From contig CADBTR010000112.1 of assembly GCA_902797675.1 (NCBI GenBank), forward strand, positions 1 through 32,611: a DNA stretch of 32,611 nt, read 5' to 3'. The stretch is from an uncultured Lachnospiraceae bacterium (lineage in GTDB: Bacteria; Bacillota; Clostridia; Lachnospirales; Lachnospiraceae). A program made the position numbers and the translations under genes. How positions within the stretch are numbered: the first letter of the stretch is position 1; every line of letters begins with the position of its first letter. Below, in pieces: positions 7,504 through 16,626 of this stretch. Below the pieces are notes generated by a model that saw only the letters and a list, made by a program, of their open reading frames with translations, ran no database searches and had not been told where the DNA came from.

Positions 7504-10209
7504 TTACATCTTTGCCAGTAATTTATCAAGCTCATCAAAACTGATCGGTTTCGCAAGGTGCGCATTCATGCCTGCGTCAAGGCATTTTTTCACGTCTTCC
7601 GCAAAGGCGTCGGCGGTCATGGCGATGATCGGGATTTTCTTCGCATCTGCCCGATTCAGTTTACGGATCTCCTTTGTTGCGGTCAAACCGTCCATATGCG
7701 GCATGCGAAGATCCATAAGGATAAAATCATAATAGCCCTCATCAGATCTTTCAAACATTGACAGGGCTTTTCTTCCGTCTTCAGCCCAATCCACCATGGC
7801 ACCCTGTTCGGATAATACCATTTTCAGGATCTCGGCGTTGATCTCAATATCTTCAGCAATCAAAAAGCGTTTGTCACCATAGTCAAAAGTATCTTTTACA
7901 TCTGTTGGCGAATCTTCGTTGTTTGCCGGATCCTTTGCATATTTCTTTAATTCCCGGTACAGAGTGCTCTTAAACAGCGGTTTGGATATAAAACCGTCGA
8001 TTCCCGCGGCTCTGGCTTCTGCTTCGATCTCTGACCAGTCGTAGGCGGAGATCAGGCTGATTGGCGTTTCATTCCCCAGAATCTCCCGTATTTTTCTGGA
8101 GGTCTCGATCCCGTTCATGCCGCCCATCTTATAATCAATGAGGATCGCGAAGAAATGCTCGCCTTTTTCATGTGTCTCTTTTACGATCTTAACGGCTTCT
8201 TCTCCGCTAAGACAGGTGAAAGGAGTTGTACCGAGTTCTTTTAGGGATAATTCTGCAGTTTCGCAAAGTTCCTGACTGTCATCCACAACAAGGATCCGCC
8301 AATCACTTGGCAGCTGCATTTTCTCCACATCGATCAGAGCCTTTTCAAGATCAAGGATTACATGGAATTTACTTCCCTTTCCCTGTTCAGATTCTACTTC
8401 AATGGTTCCTCCCATTGCGTCGATAATATGCTTTGTGATGGTCATACCGAGACCGGTTCCCTGAATTTTATGTACTTTATTCTCCTCCCGTTCAAAAGCC
8501 TTGAAAATATTCTTTTTAAATTCCTCGGACATTCCCATGCCGGAATCGGCGACAATAAAGTGTGTTTTTACAAAGTGCGCCCCTTTTTCAGAAGCCTCCT
8601 GATACATGCTGATCGATATATTTCCGCCCTCCGGAGTGAACTTGATCGCATTGCTTAAGAAATTTAATAAAACCTGATTGATCCGGACACTGTCGCAATA
8701 GACATTCTCTGATATAATACCATTGATATAGATATCAAAATTCTGGTCATTCGCTTTGACCTGCGGGCGGATAATATCACAGATCGTTTCCATAGTATCT
8801 CTCAAAGAGAGAGGCTCCATGGAGAGCGTCATCTTACCGCTCTCGATCTTCGACATATCAAGCACATCGTTGATCAGTCCCAAAAGCTGTTTGCTTGACA
8901 ATGTAATCTTGCGGAGACAGTCGGCAACCCGTTCTTTTTCATCAATGTGGGTGGTAGCAATATTCGTCATGCCGATAATGGCGTTCATCGGCGTCCGGAT
9001 ATCATGGCTCATATTGGACAGGAATTCGCTCTTCGCTTTGTTGGCGCGCTCGGCATCCTCCTTTGCGATAAGCGCAGCTTCCCGCGCTTTCATAGCTTCA
9101 TCGCTGGCAGCTTCCCACTCGGCGGTCGCATCCTCCGCCCGGTTTCTTGCGGCGATAGCCTCTTCATTGGCGGCCTGCGCTTCCTCAAGGGCATCTTCTG
9201 TTTCACGATTGGCAACTTCCAGTGCGATCACCTGATGTCTGGTCATTCGCATATACAATGCGAAAACGACAAGGATTCCGACAGTCAGTATGCCTACAGC
9301 CACAAACATACCGGTGTTTCTGGAGCGTCCCATGCCCTCGATGGTTTCATCCAGTACACCGTATGGGATGATGGAAACCATATACCAGTTACTGTCCGGC
9401 AGACAATCGCCGTAGACACTGCGTCGTTCATTGATACGGGATACCTGATCAACATAAGTAGTATCCATGCGGAACTTGTCATTGGAGGCAATCGCATCTT
9501 TGAGCATCTCTACAGCTTCATCCGCTGTCATATTCTCCGGAGTTACATATTCGAGCACGTTCTCGTAGTAGGTCTTCCCGACTACATCTTTGTTATTCAA
9601 TACATAACTGCCGTCCCGTCTGATAATATGAAAGTAGACGAGAGAACTGTCTGACTGAATATTCATCATATCGGAAAACGTGGCCATGGGTTTGCACCAC
9701 AGTACGCCGACGCTTTGCTCACCGTTCTTCATCGGTACGGATAAAGGCGATGCATAGATAATGATCTGTTCTTCAATGTTCCAGCCTCCGGTCACGATCT
9801 TGTCGCCGGCGATCAAGCTTTCCAGCAGAAAATTCTGATCTCCCAGTTTTTCAATGGCAGTACCATATACATTCTCAAGCTTTCCGTCTTCAGATATCAG
9901 AGAACAGTTGGAGAGATTCTGAAATTCAGCGGAGTTGTGCAGCTCTTCATAGATACGGTCGGAATCCTTGGAATCCATACTGATAATTTTCTTCTTCATG
10001 GAAGCAATCTGGGTGAAGCGGATCGCCTTGATCGCCTCAAAACGATCCAACTCCTGTTCGGCAACGCCCTGAAGGTGAACTTGCGCAATGGTGCGCACAT
10101 CTTTTTCTGTCTGAATATCCATGTAGCGGTTTAATGAAAAAAATGTGATGATTGCTAACAGGAAGATAAATAAAAATCCTCCGATGATCAATTTGAATTC
10201 TTTTTTCAC
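7504..10209 (-). CDS. Membrane hybrid histidine kinase with Cache sensor and two receiver domains
   Basis: A 901-residue sensor kinase. Visible parts: TM1 (about 8-27), an extracytoplasmic Cache-like sensor (about 30-297), TM2 (about 299-321), an Ala/Glu-rich coiled coil (about 325-395), HisKA with phospho-acceptor His402 in [14 protein letters not shown], HATPase with N box [10 protein letters not shown] (516-525) and G boxes ADSGMGM and GTGLGM, then two receivers (about 637-760, Asp692 in LIDYKM; about 780-901, Asp833 in LMDLRMP). The start is a GTG at 10209 with AAGGAGG 7 nt upstream; that site lies inside the last codons of hydF and only 1 nt separates the genes, so coupling is likely. 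It does not contain its own Hpt domain; a separate Hpt gene closes the operon. Its ligand is not evident from the sequence. Confidence 0.93.
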   Translation of the reverse strand: MKKEFKLIIGGFLFIFLLAIITFFSLNRYMDIQTEKDVRTIAQVHLQGVAEQELDRFEAIKAIRFTQIASMKKKIISMDSKDSDRIYEELHNSAEFQNLSNCSLISEDGKLENVYGTAIEKLGDQNFLLESLIAGDKIVTGGWNIEEQIIIYASPLSVPMKNGEQSVGVLWCKPMATFSDMMNIQSDSSLVYFHIIRRDGSYVLNNKDVVGKTYYENVLEYVTPENMTADEAVEMLKDAIASNDKFRMDTTYVDQVSRINERRSVYGDCLPDSNWYMVSIIPYGVLDETIEGMGRSRNTGMFVAVGILTVGILVVFALYMRMTRHQVIALEVANRETEDALEEAQAANEEAIAARNRAEDATAEWEAASDEAMKAREAALIAKEDAERANKAKSEFLSNMSHDIRTPMNAIIGMTNIATTHIDEKERVADCLRKITLSSKQLLGLINDVLDMSKIESGKMTLSMEPLSLRDTMETICDIIRPQVKANDQNFDIYINGIISENVYCDSVRINQVLLNFLSNAIKFTPEGGNISISMYQEASEKGAHFVKTHFIVADSGMGMSEEFKKNIFKAFEREENKVHKIQGTGLGMTITKHIIDAMGGTIEVESEQGKGSKFHVILDLEKALIDVEKMQLPSDWRILVVDDSQELCETAELSLKELGTTPFTCLSGEEAVKIVKETHEKGEHFFAILIDYKMGGMNGIETSRKIREILGNETPISLISAYDWSEIEAEARAAGIDGFISKPLFKSTLYRELKKYAKDPANNEDSPTDVKDTFDYGDKRFLIAEDIEINAEILKMVLSEQGAMVDWAEDGRKALSMFERSDEGYYDFILMDLRMPHMDGLTATKEIRKLNRADAKKIPIIAMTADAFAEDVKKCLDAGMNAHLAKPISFDELDKLLAKM

Positions 10210-10210
10210 A

Positions 10211-11410
10211 TTAATACCTCCTTACAGTAATCTTGTCAAGGATCTGTTTCAGATAGGCGATACAAATACCGTAATTTGTGATAGGTACGCCCGCATTCCT
10301 TGCTTTTTCTATTCGTGACATAATTTCCCGGCGGTTTGCGACGCAGCCGCCGCATTGCAGGATGAGATCATAGTTTGTCAGGTCATCGGGGAAATCTTTT
10401 CCCGCATAAACTTCAACTTCTATATCCCCGCCGGTTTTTTTCCGGAGAAGGGCAGGGATCTTTTCTCTGCCGATGTCTTCCGTCAATGGTGCGTGAGTGC
10501 AGCTTTCCGCAACAAGGATTCTGGAACCGGCTTTTAATGTGGCGATACTTTTTGCCCCTTCGATGAAAGTTTCCACATCGCCTTTTGCGCCTGCATAGAG
10601 TATAGAAAAGGAGGTGAGCGCCGATGCTTCCGGTTTCTTTTCAAAGACCTTATCAAATACCTGAGAATCGGTAATGATTAAGTTTGGCGGATTTTTTAAT
10701 TGATTTAAGACCGCGTCAATCTCTTCAGTGGAGCAGGATATAATGACGCAATGTTTATCGAGAAGTTCCCGTATGGTCATTACCTGCGCAAGGATCAGCC
10801 GCCCCTTTGGAGCCAGTCTGTCCTGGGGCATCACTAACAAAACCGTATCACCGGGACCGGCAAGATCACCGGTGATGGAAGGGGTATCGGAACAACCCGC
10901 GGCTTCGATGATCGCGGCTTTCAGAGAGTCCAGTCCCGTTCCTGTTTTTGCACTTACCGGCAGAATGTGTTCCGCCGTTTTCGACCGGTAGTAAGCAAGG
11001 CTGCTTTCGGGATCCGATAATTCTTCACATTTGCTGACAATGTATAAAACAGGAATGTGGTGTTCCTTAAAGTATGCCGCCAGCGCCAGCTCCTCGTCGA
11101 TTGCATCTTTGGAGAGCAGCAGCAGCGCAAGGTCTGTTTTTTCCGCAACCTGTTGTGTTTTTTGAAGTCTTTTTTCGCCAAGGAGCGTCTTGTCTCCAAG
11201 CCCCGGGGTATCCATGAAAAGACAGGGACCCAGGGGCGGAAATTCCATCGCCCGGTATACGGGATCCGTAGTTGTTCCCTCGCTGTCGGAAACAATGGAT
11301 ACCTCCTGACCGGTAAGGGCGTTGATAAGAGAAGATTTACCGGCATTTACTTTCCCGAAGACGCCGATATGCGTTCTCATTCCTGACGGGGTTTCATTCA
11401 TTTTTGCCAT
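10211..11410 (-). CDS. hydF: [FeFe]-hydrogenase maturation GTPase/scaffold HydF
   Basis: HydF carries the assembled 2Fe precursor made by HydE and HydG and delivers it to the apo-hydrogenase. The 399 residues show a GTPase domain (G1 GKVNAGKSS at 19-27, GTTTDP as G2, DTPG at 67-70, and VSAKTG as G5), a dimerisation middle region and a C-terminal Fe-S region with Cys304 and His306 (ESCTH) and the pair Cys353/Cys356 (LQCGGC). The residue before that pair is Gln352, where many HydF proteins have His. The start overlaps the hydE end region: AGGAGG lies in the last hydE codons and the ATG comes 3 nt after the hydE stop. It is located between hydE and a hybrid kinase, in the operon facing the sensor hydrogenase. 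Confidence 0.96.
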   Translation of the reverse strand: MAKMNETPSGMRTHIGVFGKVNAGKSSLINALTGQEVSIVSDSEGTTTDPVYRAMEFPPLGPCLFMDTPGLGDKTLLGEKRLQKTQQVAEKTDLALLLLSKDAIDEELALAAYFKEHHIPVLYIVSKCEELSDPESSLAYYRSKTAEHILPVSAKTGTGLDSLKAAIIEAAGCSDTPSITGDLAGPGDTVLLVMPQDRLAPKGRLILAQVMTIRELLDKHCVIISCSTEEIDAVLNQLKNPPNLIITDSQVFDKVFEKKPEASALTSFSILYAGAKGDVETFIEGAKSIATLKAGSRILVAESCTHAPLTEDIGREKIPALLRKKTGGDIEVEVYAGKDFPDDLTNYDLILQCGGCVANRREIMSRIEKARNAGVPITNYGICIAYLKQILDKITVRRY

Positions 11411-11413
11411 ATC

Positions 11414-12496
11414 TTACCTCCTCTTGACGGATTCTGTTCCGCAACAGTAATCCGGGTGATCTCCTCTGGAGAAATCAATGCGAAAGCCGATCCTGCCGAT
11501 ACTTTTTTCCAGTTCGTCCAGCGCTTCCGCGGATTCTGCACCGGTGTGCCTTTTGTTATCATATAAAAGATATTGCTCCCTTACATCTGGCGGGGAAAGA
11601 TTGGGCATTATAACATTTGCTCCCGCAAGGAGCCCGGATTCTCTGCCGTCAGAGGCGATGGTGTTAAGTGCCGTCGTCGCAGGAAGAAGCACCTTCGGCT
11701 CCAAAAGCCTGATAATGGATAAAAGCACCAGCGTATCGTTCGGTGAGCCGTTTGCCTCCTTTGCAAAGGGGGTGTCCTTCTGGGACAGAAAGGGACCGAT
11801 TCCCACCATATGGGGGTGAAATTCTTTTATAAACATGAGGTCGCGATATAAATGATGTCCGGTTTGACCGGGCGAACCCACCATAAAACCACAGCCGGTC
11901 TGATATCCGATCTCACGTAATGTTTTCAGGCAATTCATTCTGTGTTCATAGGACATCTCGGGGGGATGAAGCTGCTCATAATGCAATCTTGTCGCGGTCT
12001 CGTGACGAAGCAGGAAACGGTCGGCACCTGCGTCAAAACAGGCTTGATAAAAATCCCGCTCTTTTTCACCGATAGAGAGCGTTACAGCCATGTCCGGATG
12101 TGATTGTTTGATCTCTCTGATTATGGAGCACAGCATGTCGGCGGTATAATATAAATCTTCCCCGCTTTGCAGGACAATGGTGCGAAAACCCAACCGGTAT
12201 CCTTTGTCTGCACAGCGCAGAATTTCTTCACCGGACAGCCGGTATCTCGTAATATGAGAGTGCGATCTCCGGATTCCGCAATAATAGCAATCGTTTTTGC
12301 AAATATTGGAAAATTCAACAAGTCCCCGAAGATATACCGTTCGCCCAAAGATGGCGTCGGTTGTCCGGCGTGCCGTTTCATAAAGATAATTTTTACATTG
12401 CCGGTCGCCGTCTAACAGGGTGATCAGTTGGGATTCTGTGAGATCATGGGATTCTTTTAATAGATCTACGGTCTCTTTGTATGATAAATTTTCCAT
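11414..12496 (-). CDS. hydE: [FeFe]-hydrogenase maturation radical SAM protein HydE
   Basis: Radical SAM enzyme of H-cluster assembly that acts between HydG and HydF in making the dithiomethylamine-bridged 2Fe unit. It has 360 residues from the ATG at 12496, a normal family length. The radical SAM Cys motif CKNDCYYC is at Cys66, Cys70 and Cys73, followed by GIRRSHSHITRYRLS as in HydE, and GFRTIVLQSGED. An in-frame GTG at 12541 would add 15 residues but lacks a ribosome binding site, whereas GAGGAG sits directly before 12496. It is the first gene of the six-gene minus-strand operon and is preceded by a good promoter at 12562-12590. Confidence 0.95.
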   Translation of the reverse strand: MENLSYKETVDLLKESHDLTESQLITLLDGDRQCKNYLYETARRTTDAIFGRTVYLRGLVEFSNICKNDCYYCGIRRSHSHITRYRLSGEEILRCADKGYRLGFRTIVLQSGEDLYYTADMLCSIIREIKQSHPDMAVTLSIGEKERDFYQACFDAGADRFLLRHETATRLHYEQLHPPEMSYEHRMNCLKTLREIGYQTGCGFMVGSPGQTGHHLYRDLMFIKEFHPHMVGIGPFLSQKDTPFAKEANGSPNDTLVLLSIIRLLEPKVLLPATTALNTIASDGRESGLLAGANVIMPNLSPPDVREQYLLYDNKRHTGAESAEALDELEKSIGRIGFRIDFSRGDHPDYCCGTESVKRR

Positions 12497-12561
12497 GGCT
12501 CCTCTATAAAAACAAAAGTTCACTTCATGTGGTCTGTTCACTGACTTACAAAACTGATTTT

Positions 12562-12590
12562 ATTATAGCATGAAACGGCAGTCTTCGCAA
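12562..12590 (-). promoter_or_regulatory. Promoter of the hydE-hydF-kinase-c-di-GMP operon
   Basis: On the minus strand: TTGCGA, 17 nt, TATAAT, with an extended -10 TG (TGCTATAAT). It lies about 65 nt upstream of the hydE start and faces a plus-strand promoter about 50 nt away, so the two operons could share regulation. Confidence 0.7.
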
Positions 12591-12613
12591 TCATTTATTT
12601 TATGCGGAAACCA

Positions 12614-12642
12614 TTGATATTATTGGGAAGATATGGTACAAT
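12614..12642 (+). promoter_or_regulatory. Promoter of the sensor hydrogenase-hydG-cyclase operon
   Basis: TTGATA, 17 nt, TACAAT with an extended -10 TGG. Transcription would begin near 12649, leaving a leader of about 137 nt that contains the perfect palindrome GCCGGATCCGGC (12722-12733). I could not match the leader to a known riboswitch class. Confidence 0.65.
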
Positions 12643-12786
12643 GGACAAAGACTGAAGACGCGAAATTGCGTTTTGCGCGATCGTGAAAGGAATATTTTGA
12701 TAAATATGTGTTCACAGAGGAGCCGGATCCGGCAACCGAACGGGCTGAGTCAAAGGATGAAGGAATGTTATCAAAGGAGGAACCAT

Positions 12787-15144
12787 ATGGAAAAAACTAT
12801 GTCACAGGTCTATACCAATGATGAATGTATAGGCTGTAATAAGTGTATCAATGCCTGTCCGGCTATGGGAGCCTGTACGTCAGTGGATCTGAAGGACGGA
12901 ACAAGGAAGATCGAGGTGGATGGAGATTATTGCGTGGCGTGCGGCGCCTGTATTGACGCCTGCGATCATAAAGCAAGAGAATTTCATGATGATACGGATC
13001 GCTTTTTTGATGATTTGAGAAGAGGAGAACCGATCTCTTTACTGATCGCGCCTGCTTTTCTTGCCAATTATCCGAGAGAATACGGCTCGGTTCTGGGAGG
13101 GCTTAAGAAACTGGGGGCGAAGCGGATCATTTCCATCTCTTTCGGCGCAGATATCTGTACATGGGGATATTTGAATTATATTCAAAAATATAATTTCATT
13201 GGTGGAATTTCCCAGCCCTGTCCTGCCGTTGTGCGTTATATCGAGAATTATACGCCGGAGCTTCTGCCGAAATTATTTCCGGTGCAAAGTCCTTTGATGT
13301 GCGGCGCCATCTATTGCCGCAAGGAATTGGGAATGACGGAGAAACTGGCATTTATCAGCCCTTGCATTGCGAAAAAACTGGAGATCGATGATCCGAACAA
13401 TGCAGGTCTTGTCCAGTATAATGTGACTTTTGAGCATTTGATGAAATATATCAGAGAGAATCATATCAGCGGTTCGGATGTAACCGATGAGATCGAGTAT
13501 GGTCTCGGATCGTTCTACCCGACGCCCGGCGGCTTGAAAGAGAATGTATACTGGTTTTTGGGCAGTGAAGTTGCGATCCGTCAGATTGAGGGCGAGAAGC
13601 GTATGTACGAGTGGCTGCAGAAGAATAAGGACAGAATCAAGGATGAAAGAACGCCGTTCGTATTTATCGATGCCCTGAATTGTGAAAACGGATGTATCTG
13701 CGGAACTGCGGTAGACCCGGTGAAGAGCGAGACAGATGATGCGTTGTACGAATTGTTGAAGATCAAAGAACGTTCCAAGAAAAACCGCAGGGGGGATGCA
13801 TGGTCCAGACCGGATACTCCTGCAAGGCGGTTGAAGAACTTTAATAAGCAATTTAAAAAATTAAGACTGGAAGATTATCTCAGGAAATATACAGATCGCT
13901 CAAAGACTGCTTCTTATAAGGAACCGTCTCAAAGAGAAATCGATGATATTTTCCGTTCCATGCGCAAACTTACGAAGGAATCCAGACAGATCAATTGTAC
14001 CTGCTGTGGTTACGATACCTGTGAGCATATGGTGAAAGCGATCTATAACGGTTTCAATGTGAAAGAGAACTGTATCCATTACCAGAAGGATCTTGTAAAG
14101 CAGGAGGTTGAGCATGCGGAAAATCTGGCAAGGGAAGTGGAGAATCAGCGCAGCATGGATGCGGAAGAGCATAAGAAATTGATCCAGACCATTGTAGAGA
14201 TTAACGAGAGGTTTGAGAATCTGTATCATGCGGTGGATAATATGGTGGAGGAGAACGATTCCAACACAAAGGAGACAGGCGAGATTTCTCAGCAGATCAG
14301 ACATATTACGGACTTTACCAAGCGTCTGGAAAGATCGATGGAGGAGATCCGGAATCTTGTGGAGAAAGTATCACAGGATAATGAGAAAGTAGTGTCTATC
14401 GCAACGAATACCAATCTGCTTTCCTTGAATGCATCCATTGAGGCGGCGAGAGCCGGTGAAGCCGGAAGAGGGTTTGCGGTTGTGGCATCGGAGATCGGTT
14501 CCCTGGCGGCAGATTCCAGAGAGACCGCCAATAACAGCAGTGCCAATTATGCTCACATCAATGAGTCGGTGGCTACGATATTAGAGGATGCTATAGAACT
14601 TGCGGGAGACGCGGATAAGATTAATGAGAGAACGCATAATCTGGCGTCCTCTGCGGAGGAGATTTCTGCTGCGGCTATGCAGATCAAGAAGATTGTTTCG
14701 GATGTAAGAGATGAACTGAATGCTTTGCGGGAAGGCAGGAATATTGAAGTGGATCATCCGGAACTTCGGGGGAAACATATTATCATCGCGGATGATATGG
14801 TTATTAATACCGAGATGCTGAAACATATGCTGACGGCCAGCGGCGCGAGGGTAGATGTTGTAAACGACGGCGCTGCGGCAGTGGATCTGTTTGCAGGCAG
14901 CAGAGAGGGATATTATGACGCGATCCTGATGGATGTGAAGATGCCGGTTATGGACGGATTAGAGGCAACGCAGGAGATCAGAGGAATGAACCGGGCGGAT
15001 TCTGCAAGCGTACCGATCATTGCCCTTACTTCCAATGATTCCGATGCCGACGAGAGAAAGTCTATGAAAGCGGGAATGAATGAACATCTCTCCAAACCGG
15101 TACAGCCGGATGATCTGTTCCGGACATTGCAGAGAATGCTGTAG
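12787..15144 (+). CDS. Sensor-type [FeFe] hydrogenase fused to chemoreceptor signalling domain and receiver
   Basis: A soluble 785-residue fusion. Order: two [4Fe-4S] ferredoxin motifs (Cys14/17/20/24 and Cys49/52/55/59); H-cluster domain (about 80-310); a further Fe-S domain (CTCCGYDTC, about 404-429); a coiled coil; an MCP-type signalling domain with the conserved hairpin [20 protein letters not shown] (about 543-562); a receiver (about 663-785, Asp716 in LMDVKMP). The four Cys expected to hold the H-cluster are kept (Cys145, Cys193, Cys299, Cys303), but the proton-relay Cys of the first loop is Pro144 (SQPCPA in place of TSCCPA) and the second loop reads SPCIAKK instead of MPC. Such changes mark sensory rather than bulk hydrogenases. 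No TM segment is present. The start at 12787 has AAAGGAGG 6 nt upstream; a TTG at 12673 opens the same frame but has no such site. It is followed by hydG and opposed to hydE/hydF, so a cognate maturation system is encoded beside it. Confidence 0.9.
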   Translation: MEKTMSQVYTNDECIGCNKCINACPAMGACTSVDLKDGTRKIEVDGDYCVACGACIDACDHKAREFHDDTDRFFDDLRRGEPISLLIAPAFLANYPREYGSVLGGLKKLGAKRIISISFGADICTWGYLNYIQKYNFIGGISQPCPAVVRYIENYTPELLPKLFPVQSPLMCGAIYCRKELGMTEKLAFISPCIAKKLEIDDPNNAGLVQYNVTFEHLMKYIRENHISGSDVTDEIEYGLGSFYPTPGGLKENVYWFLGSEVAIRQIEGEKRMYEWLQKNKDRIKDERTPFVFIDALNCENGCICGTAVDPVKSETDDALYELLKIKERSKKNRRGDAWSRPDTPARRLKNFNKQFKKLRLEDYLRKYTDRSKTASYKEPSQREIDDIFRSMRKLTKESRQINCTCCGYDTCEHMVKAIYNGFNVKENCIHYQKDLVKQEVEHAENLAREVENQRSMDAEEHKKLIQTIVEINERFENLYHAVDNMVEENDSNTKETGEISQQIRHITDFTKRLERSMEEIRNLVEKVSQDNEKVVSIATNTNLLSLNASIEAARAGEAGRGFAVVASEIGSLAADSRETANNSSANYAHINESVATILEDAIELAGDADKINERTHNLASSAEEISAAAMQIKKIVSDVRDELNALREGRNIEVDHPELRGKHIIIADDMVINTEMLKHMLTASGARVDVVNDGAAAVDLFAGSREGYYDAILMDVKMPVMDGLEATQEIRGMNRADSASVPIIALTSNDSDADERKSMKAGMNEHLSKPVQPDDLFRTLQRML

Positions 15145-15188
15145 AGTCGGTCAGATTTTTATACTATCGTTGTTAGAGGGAAATTGTT

Positions 15189-16607
15189 ATGTACGACAAG
15201 ACATCAAGAAAAGCAGAAGATTTTATCAATCATCAGGAAATTTTAGATACATTGGCTTACGCGGATGCCCATAAGGATGATATGCCGCTGGTGCGTGAGA
15301 TCATTGCAAAAGCGCGTGAGAGAAAAGGACTGGATCACAGGGAAGCGTCAGTATTGCTTGCCTGTGAAGATTCGGAAGTGGTAGCGGAGATCTTTGCTCT
15401 GGCTAAAGAAATTAAGCAGGATTATTACGGCAACAGGATCGTGCTCTTTGCGCCGCTCTACCTGTCCAATTATTGCGTCAACGGGTGTTTGTACTGTCCT
15501 TATCACGGGAAAAATAAAAATATCCGGCGGGTCAAACTCACACAGGAGCAGATCAGGGAAGAAGTGATCGCTCTACAGGATATGGGGCATAAACGTCTTG
15601 CCATTGAAGCCGGCGAAGATCCGCTGATGAATCCGATCGAATATATTCTGGAGAGTATCGATACGATTTATAATATTCATCACAAAAACGGTGCTATCCG
15701 ACGGATCAACGTTAATATCGCGGCGACTACCGTTGAGAATTATAAGAAATTAAAGGATGCGGAGATCGGGACTTATATTTTATTTCAGGAGACTTACAAT
15801 AAGGAGTCATATCTGAAATTGCATCCTACCGGTCCGAAGCACGATTATGATTATCATACGGAAGCCATGGACAGAGCTATGGACGGCGGCATCGATGATG
15901 TGGGTCTCGGAGTTTTGTACGGGCTGGAGTTGTATCGCTATGAATTTGCCGGAGTGCTTATGCACGCGGAACATCTAGAAGCGGTTCACGGCGTGGGACC
16001 TCATACGATCTCCATGCCGAGAGTGAAAAGAGCCGATGACATTGATCCGGATGATTTTGACGGCGGGATCAGCGATGAGACATTTGGCAAGCTATGCGCG
16101 CTTATCCGGATCGCGGTGCCGTATACGGGCATGATTATATCCACAAGAGAAAGTAAAAAAGTTCGGGAAATGGTATTGCCGTTGGGAATTTCCCAGATCA
16201 GCGGAGGATCCCGGACAAGTGTAGGCGGATATGCGGAGGAGGAATTGCCGGAAGACAATTCCGCGCAATTTGACGTAAGCGACAGGCGGTCTTTGGATGA
16301 AGTGGTGAACTGGCTGATGAGACTTGGTTATATACCGAGTTTTTGTACGGCATGTTACAGAGCAGGAAGAACCGGAGATCGTTTTATGGAGATCTGCAAG
16401 AATATGCAGATATTGAATTGCTGTCATCCGAATGCATTGCTCACGTTAAAAGAATATCTGGAGGATTATGCAGGGGAGGATACTTACCGGCTGGGAATGG
16501 ATCTGATCAAAAAAGAGATCCATGTGATCCCGAATGAAAAGGTGCGAAAGAAAACATCGGATTATTTAAATGATATTGTAGCCGGAGGGAGAGATTTTAG
16601 ATTCTGA
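15189..16607 (+). CDS. hydG: [FeFe]-hydrogenase maturation tyrosine lyase HydG
   Basis: Radical SAM enzyme that cleaves tyrosine to p-cresol plus CO and cyanide, the diatomic ligands of the H-cluster. The 472-residue product matches HydG in length and motifs: the radical SAM site CVNGCLYC (Cys96, Cys100, Cys103) and the C-terminal second cluster site C-x2-C-x22-C (Cys386, Cys389, Cys412), within FCTACYRAGRTGDRFM and NCCHPNAL. It lies 44 nt after the sensor hydrogenase gene with no terminator between, so it should be co-transcribed with it. The ribosome binding site (AGAGGG) is weaker than its neighbours'. With hydE and hydF on the opposite strand, the full maturase set is within 5.2 kb. Confidence 0.96.
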   Translation: MYDKTSRKAEDFINHQEILDTLAYADAHKDDMPLVREIIAKARERKGLDHREASVLLACEDSEVVAEIFALAKEIKQDYYGNRIVLFAPLYLSNYCVNGCLYCPYHGKNKNIRRVKLTQEQIREEVIALQDMGHKRLAIEAGEDPLMNPIEYILESIDTIYNIHHKNGAIRRINVNIAATTVENYKKLKDAEIGTYILFQETYNKESYLKLHPTGPKHDYDYHTEAMDRAMDGGIDDVGLGVLYGLELYRYEFAGVLMHAEHLEAVHGVGPHTISMPRVKRADDIDPDDFDGGISDETFGKLCALIRIAVPYTGMIISTRESKKVREMVLPLGISQISGGSRTSVGGYAEEELPEDNSAQFDVSDRRSLDEVVNWLMRLGYIPSFCTACYRAGRTGDRFMEICKNMQILNCCHPNALLTLKEYLEDYAGEDTYRLGMDLIKKEIHVIPNEKVRKKTSDYLNDIVAGGRDFRF

Positions 16608-16626
16608 GAACAGGAAAGGTGTTGTG

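Noticed and set aside
12722..12733. Terminator at the perfect palindrome in the leader
   Set aside because: The 12-bp palindrome has no loop to spare and no T-run after it.
12673..12786. N-terminal extension of the sensor hydrogenase from a TTG codon
   Set aside because: No ribosome binding site precedes the TTG, while AAAGGAGG lies 6 nt before the ATG at 12787, just ahead of the ferredoxin motif.
12643..12786. c-di-GMP or other riboswitch in the leader of the sensor hydrogenase operon
   Set aside because: Given the c-di-GMP genes this was looked for, but the conserved GEMM-type segments were not found and no other class could be matched by eye.
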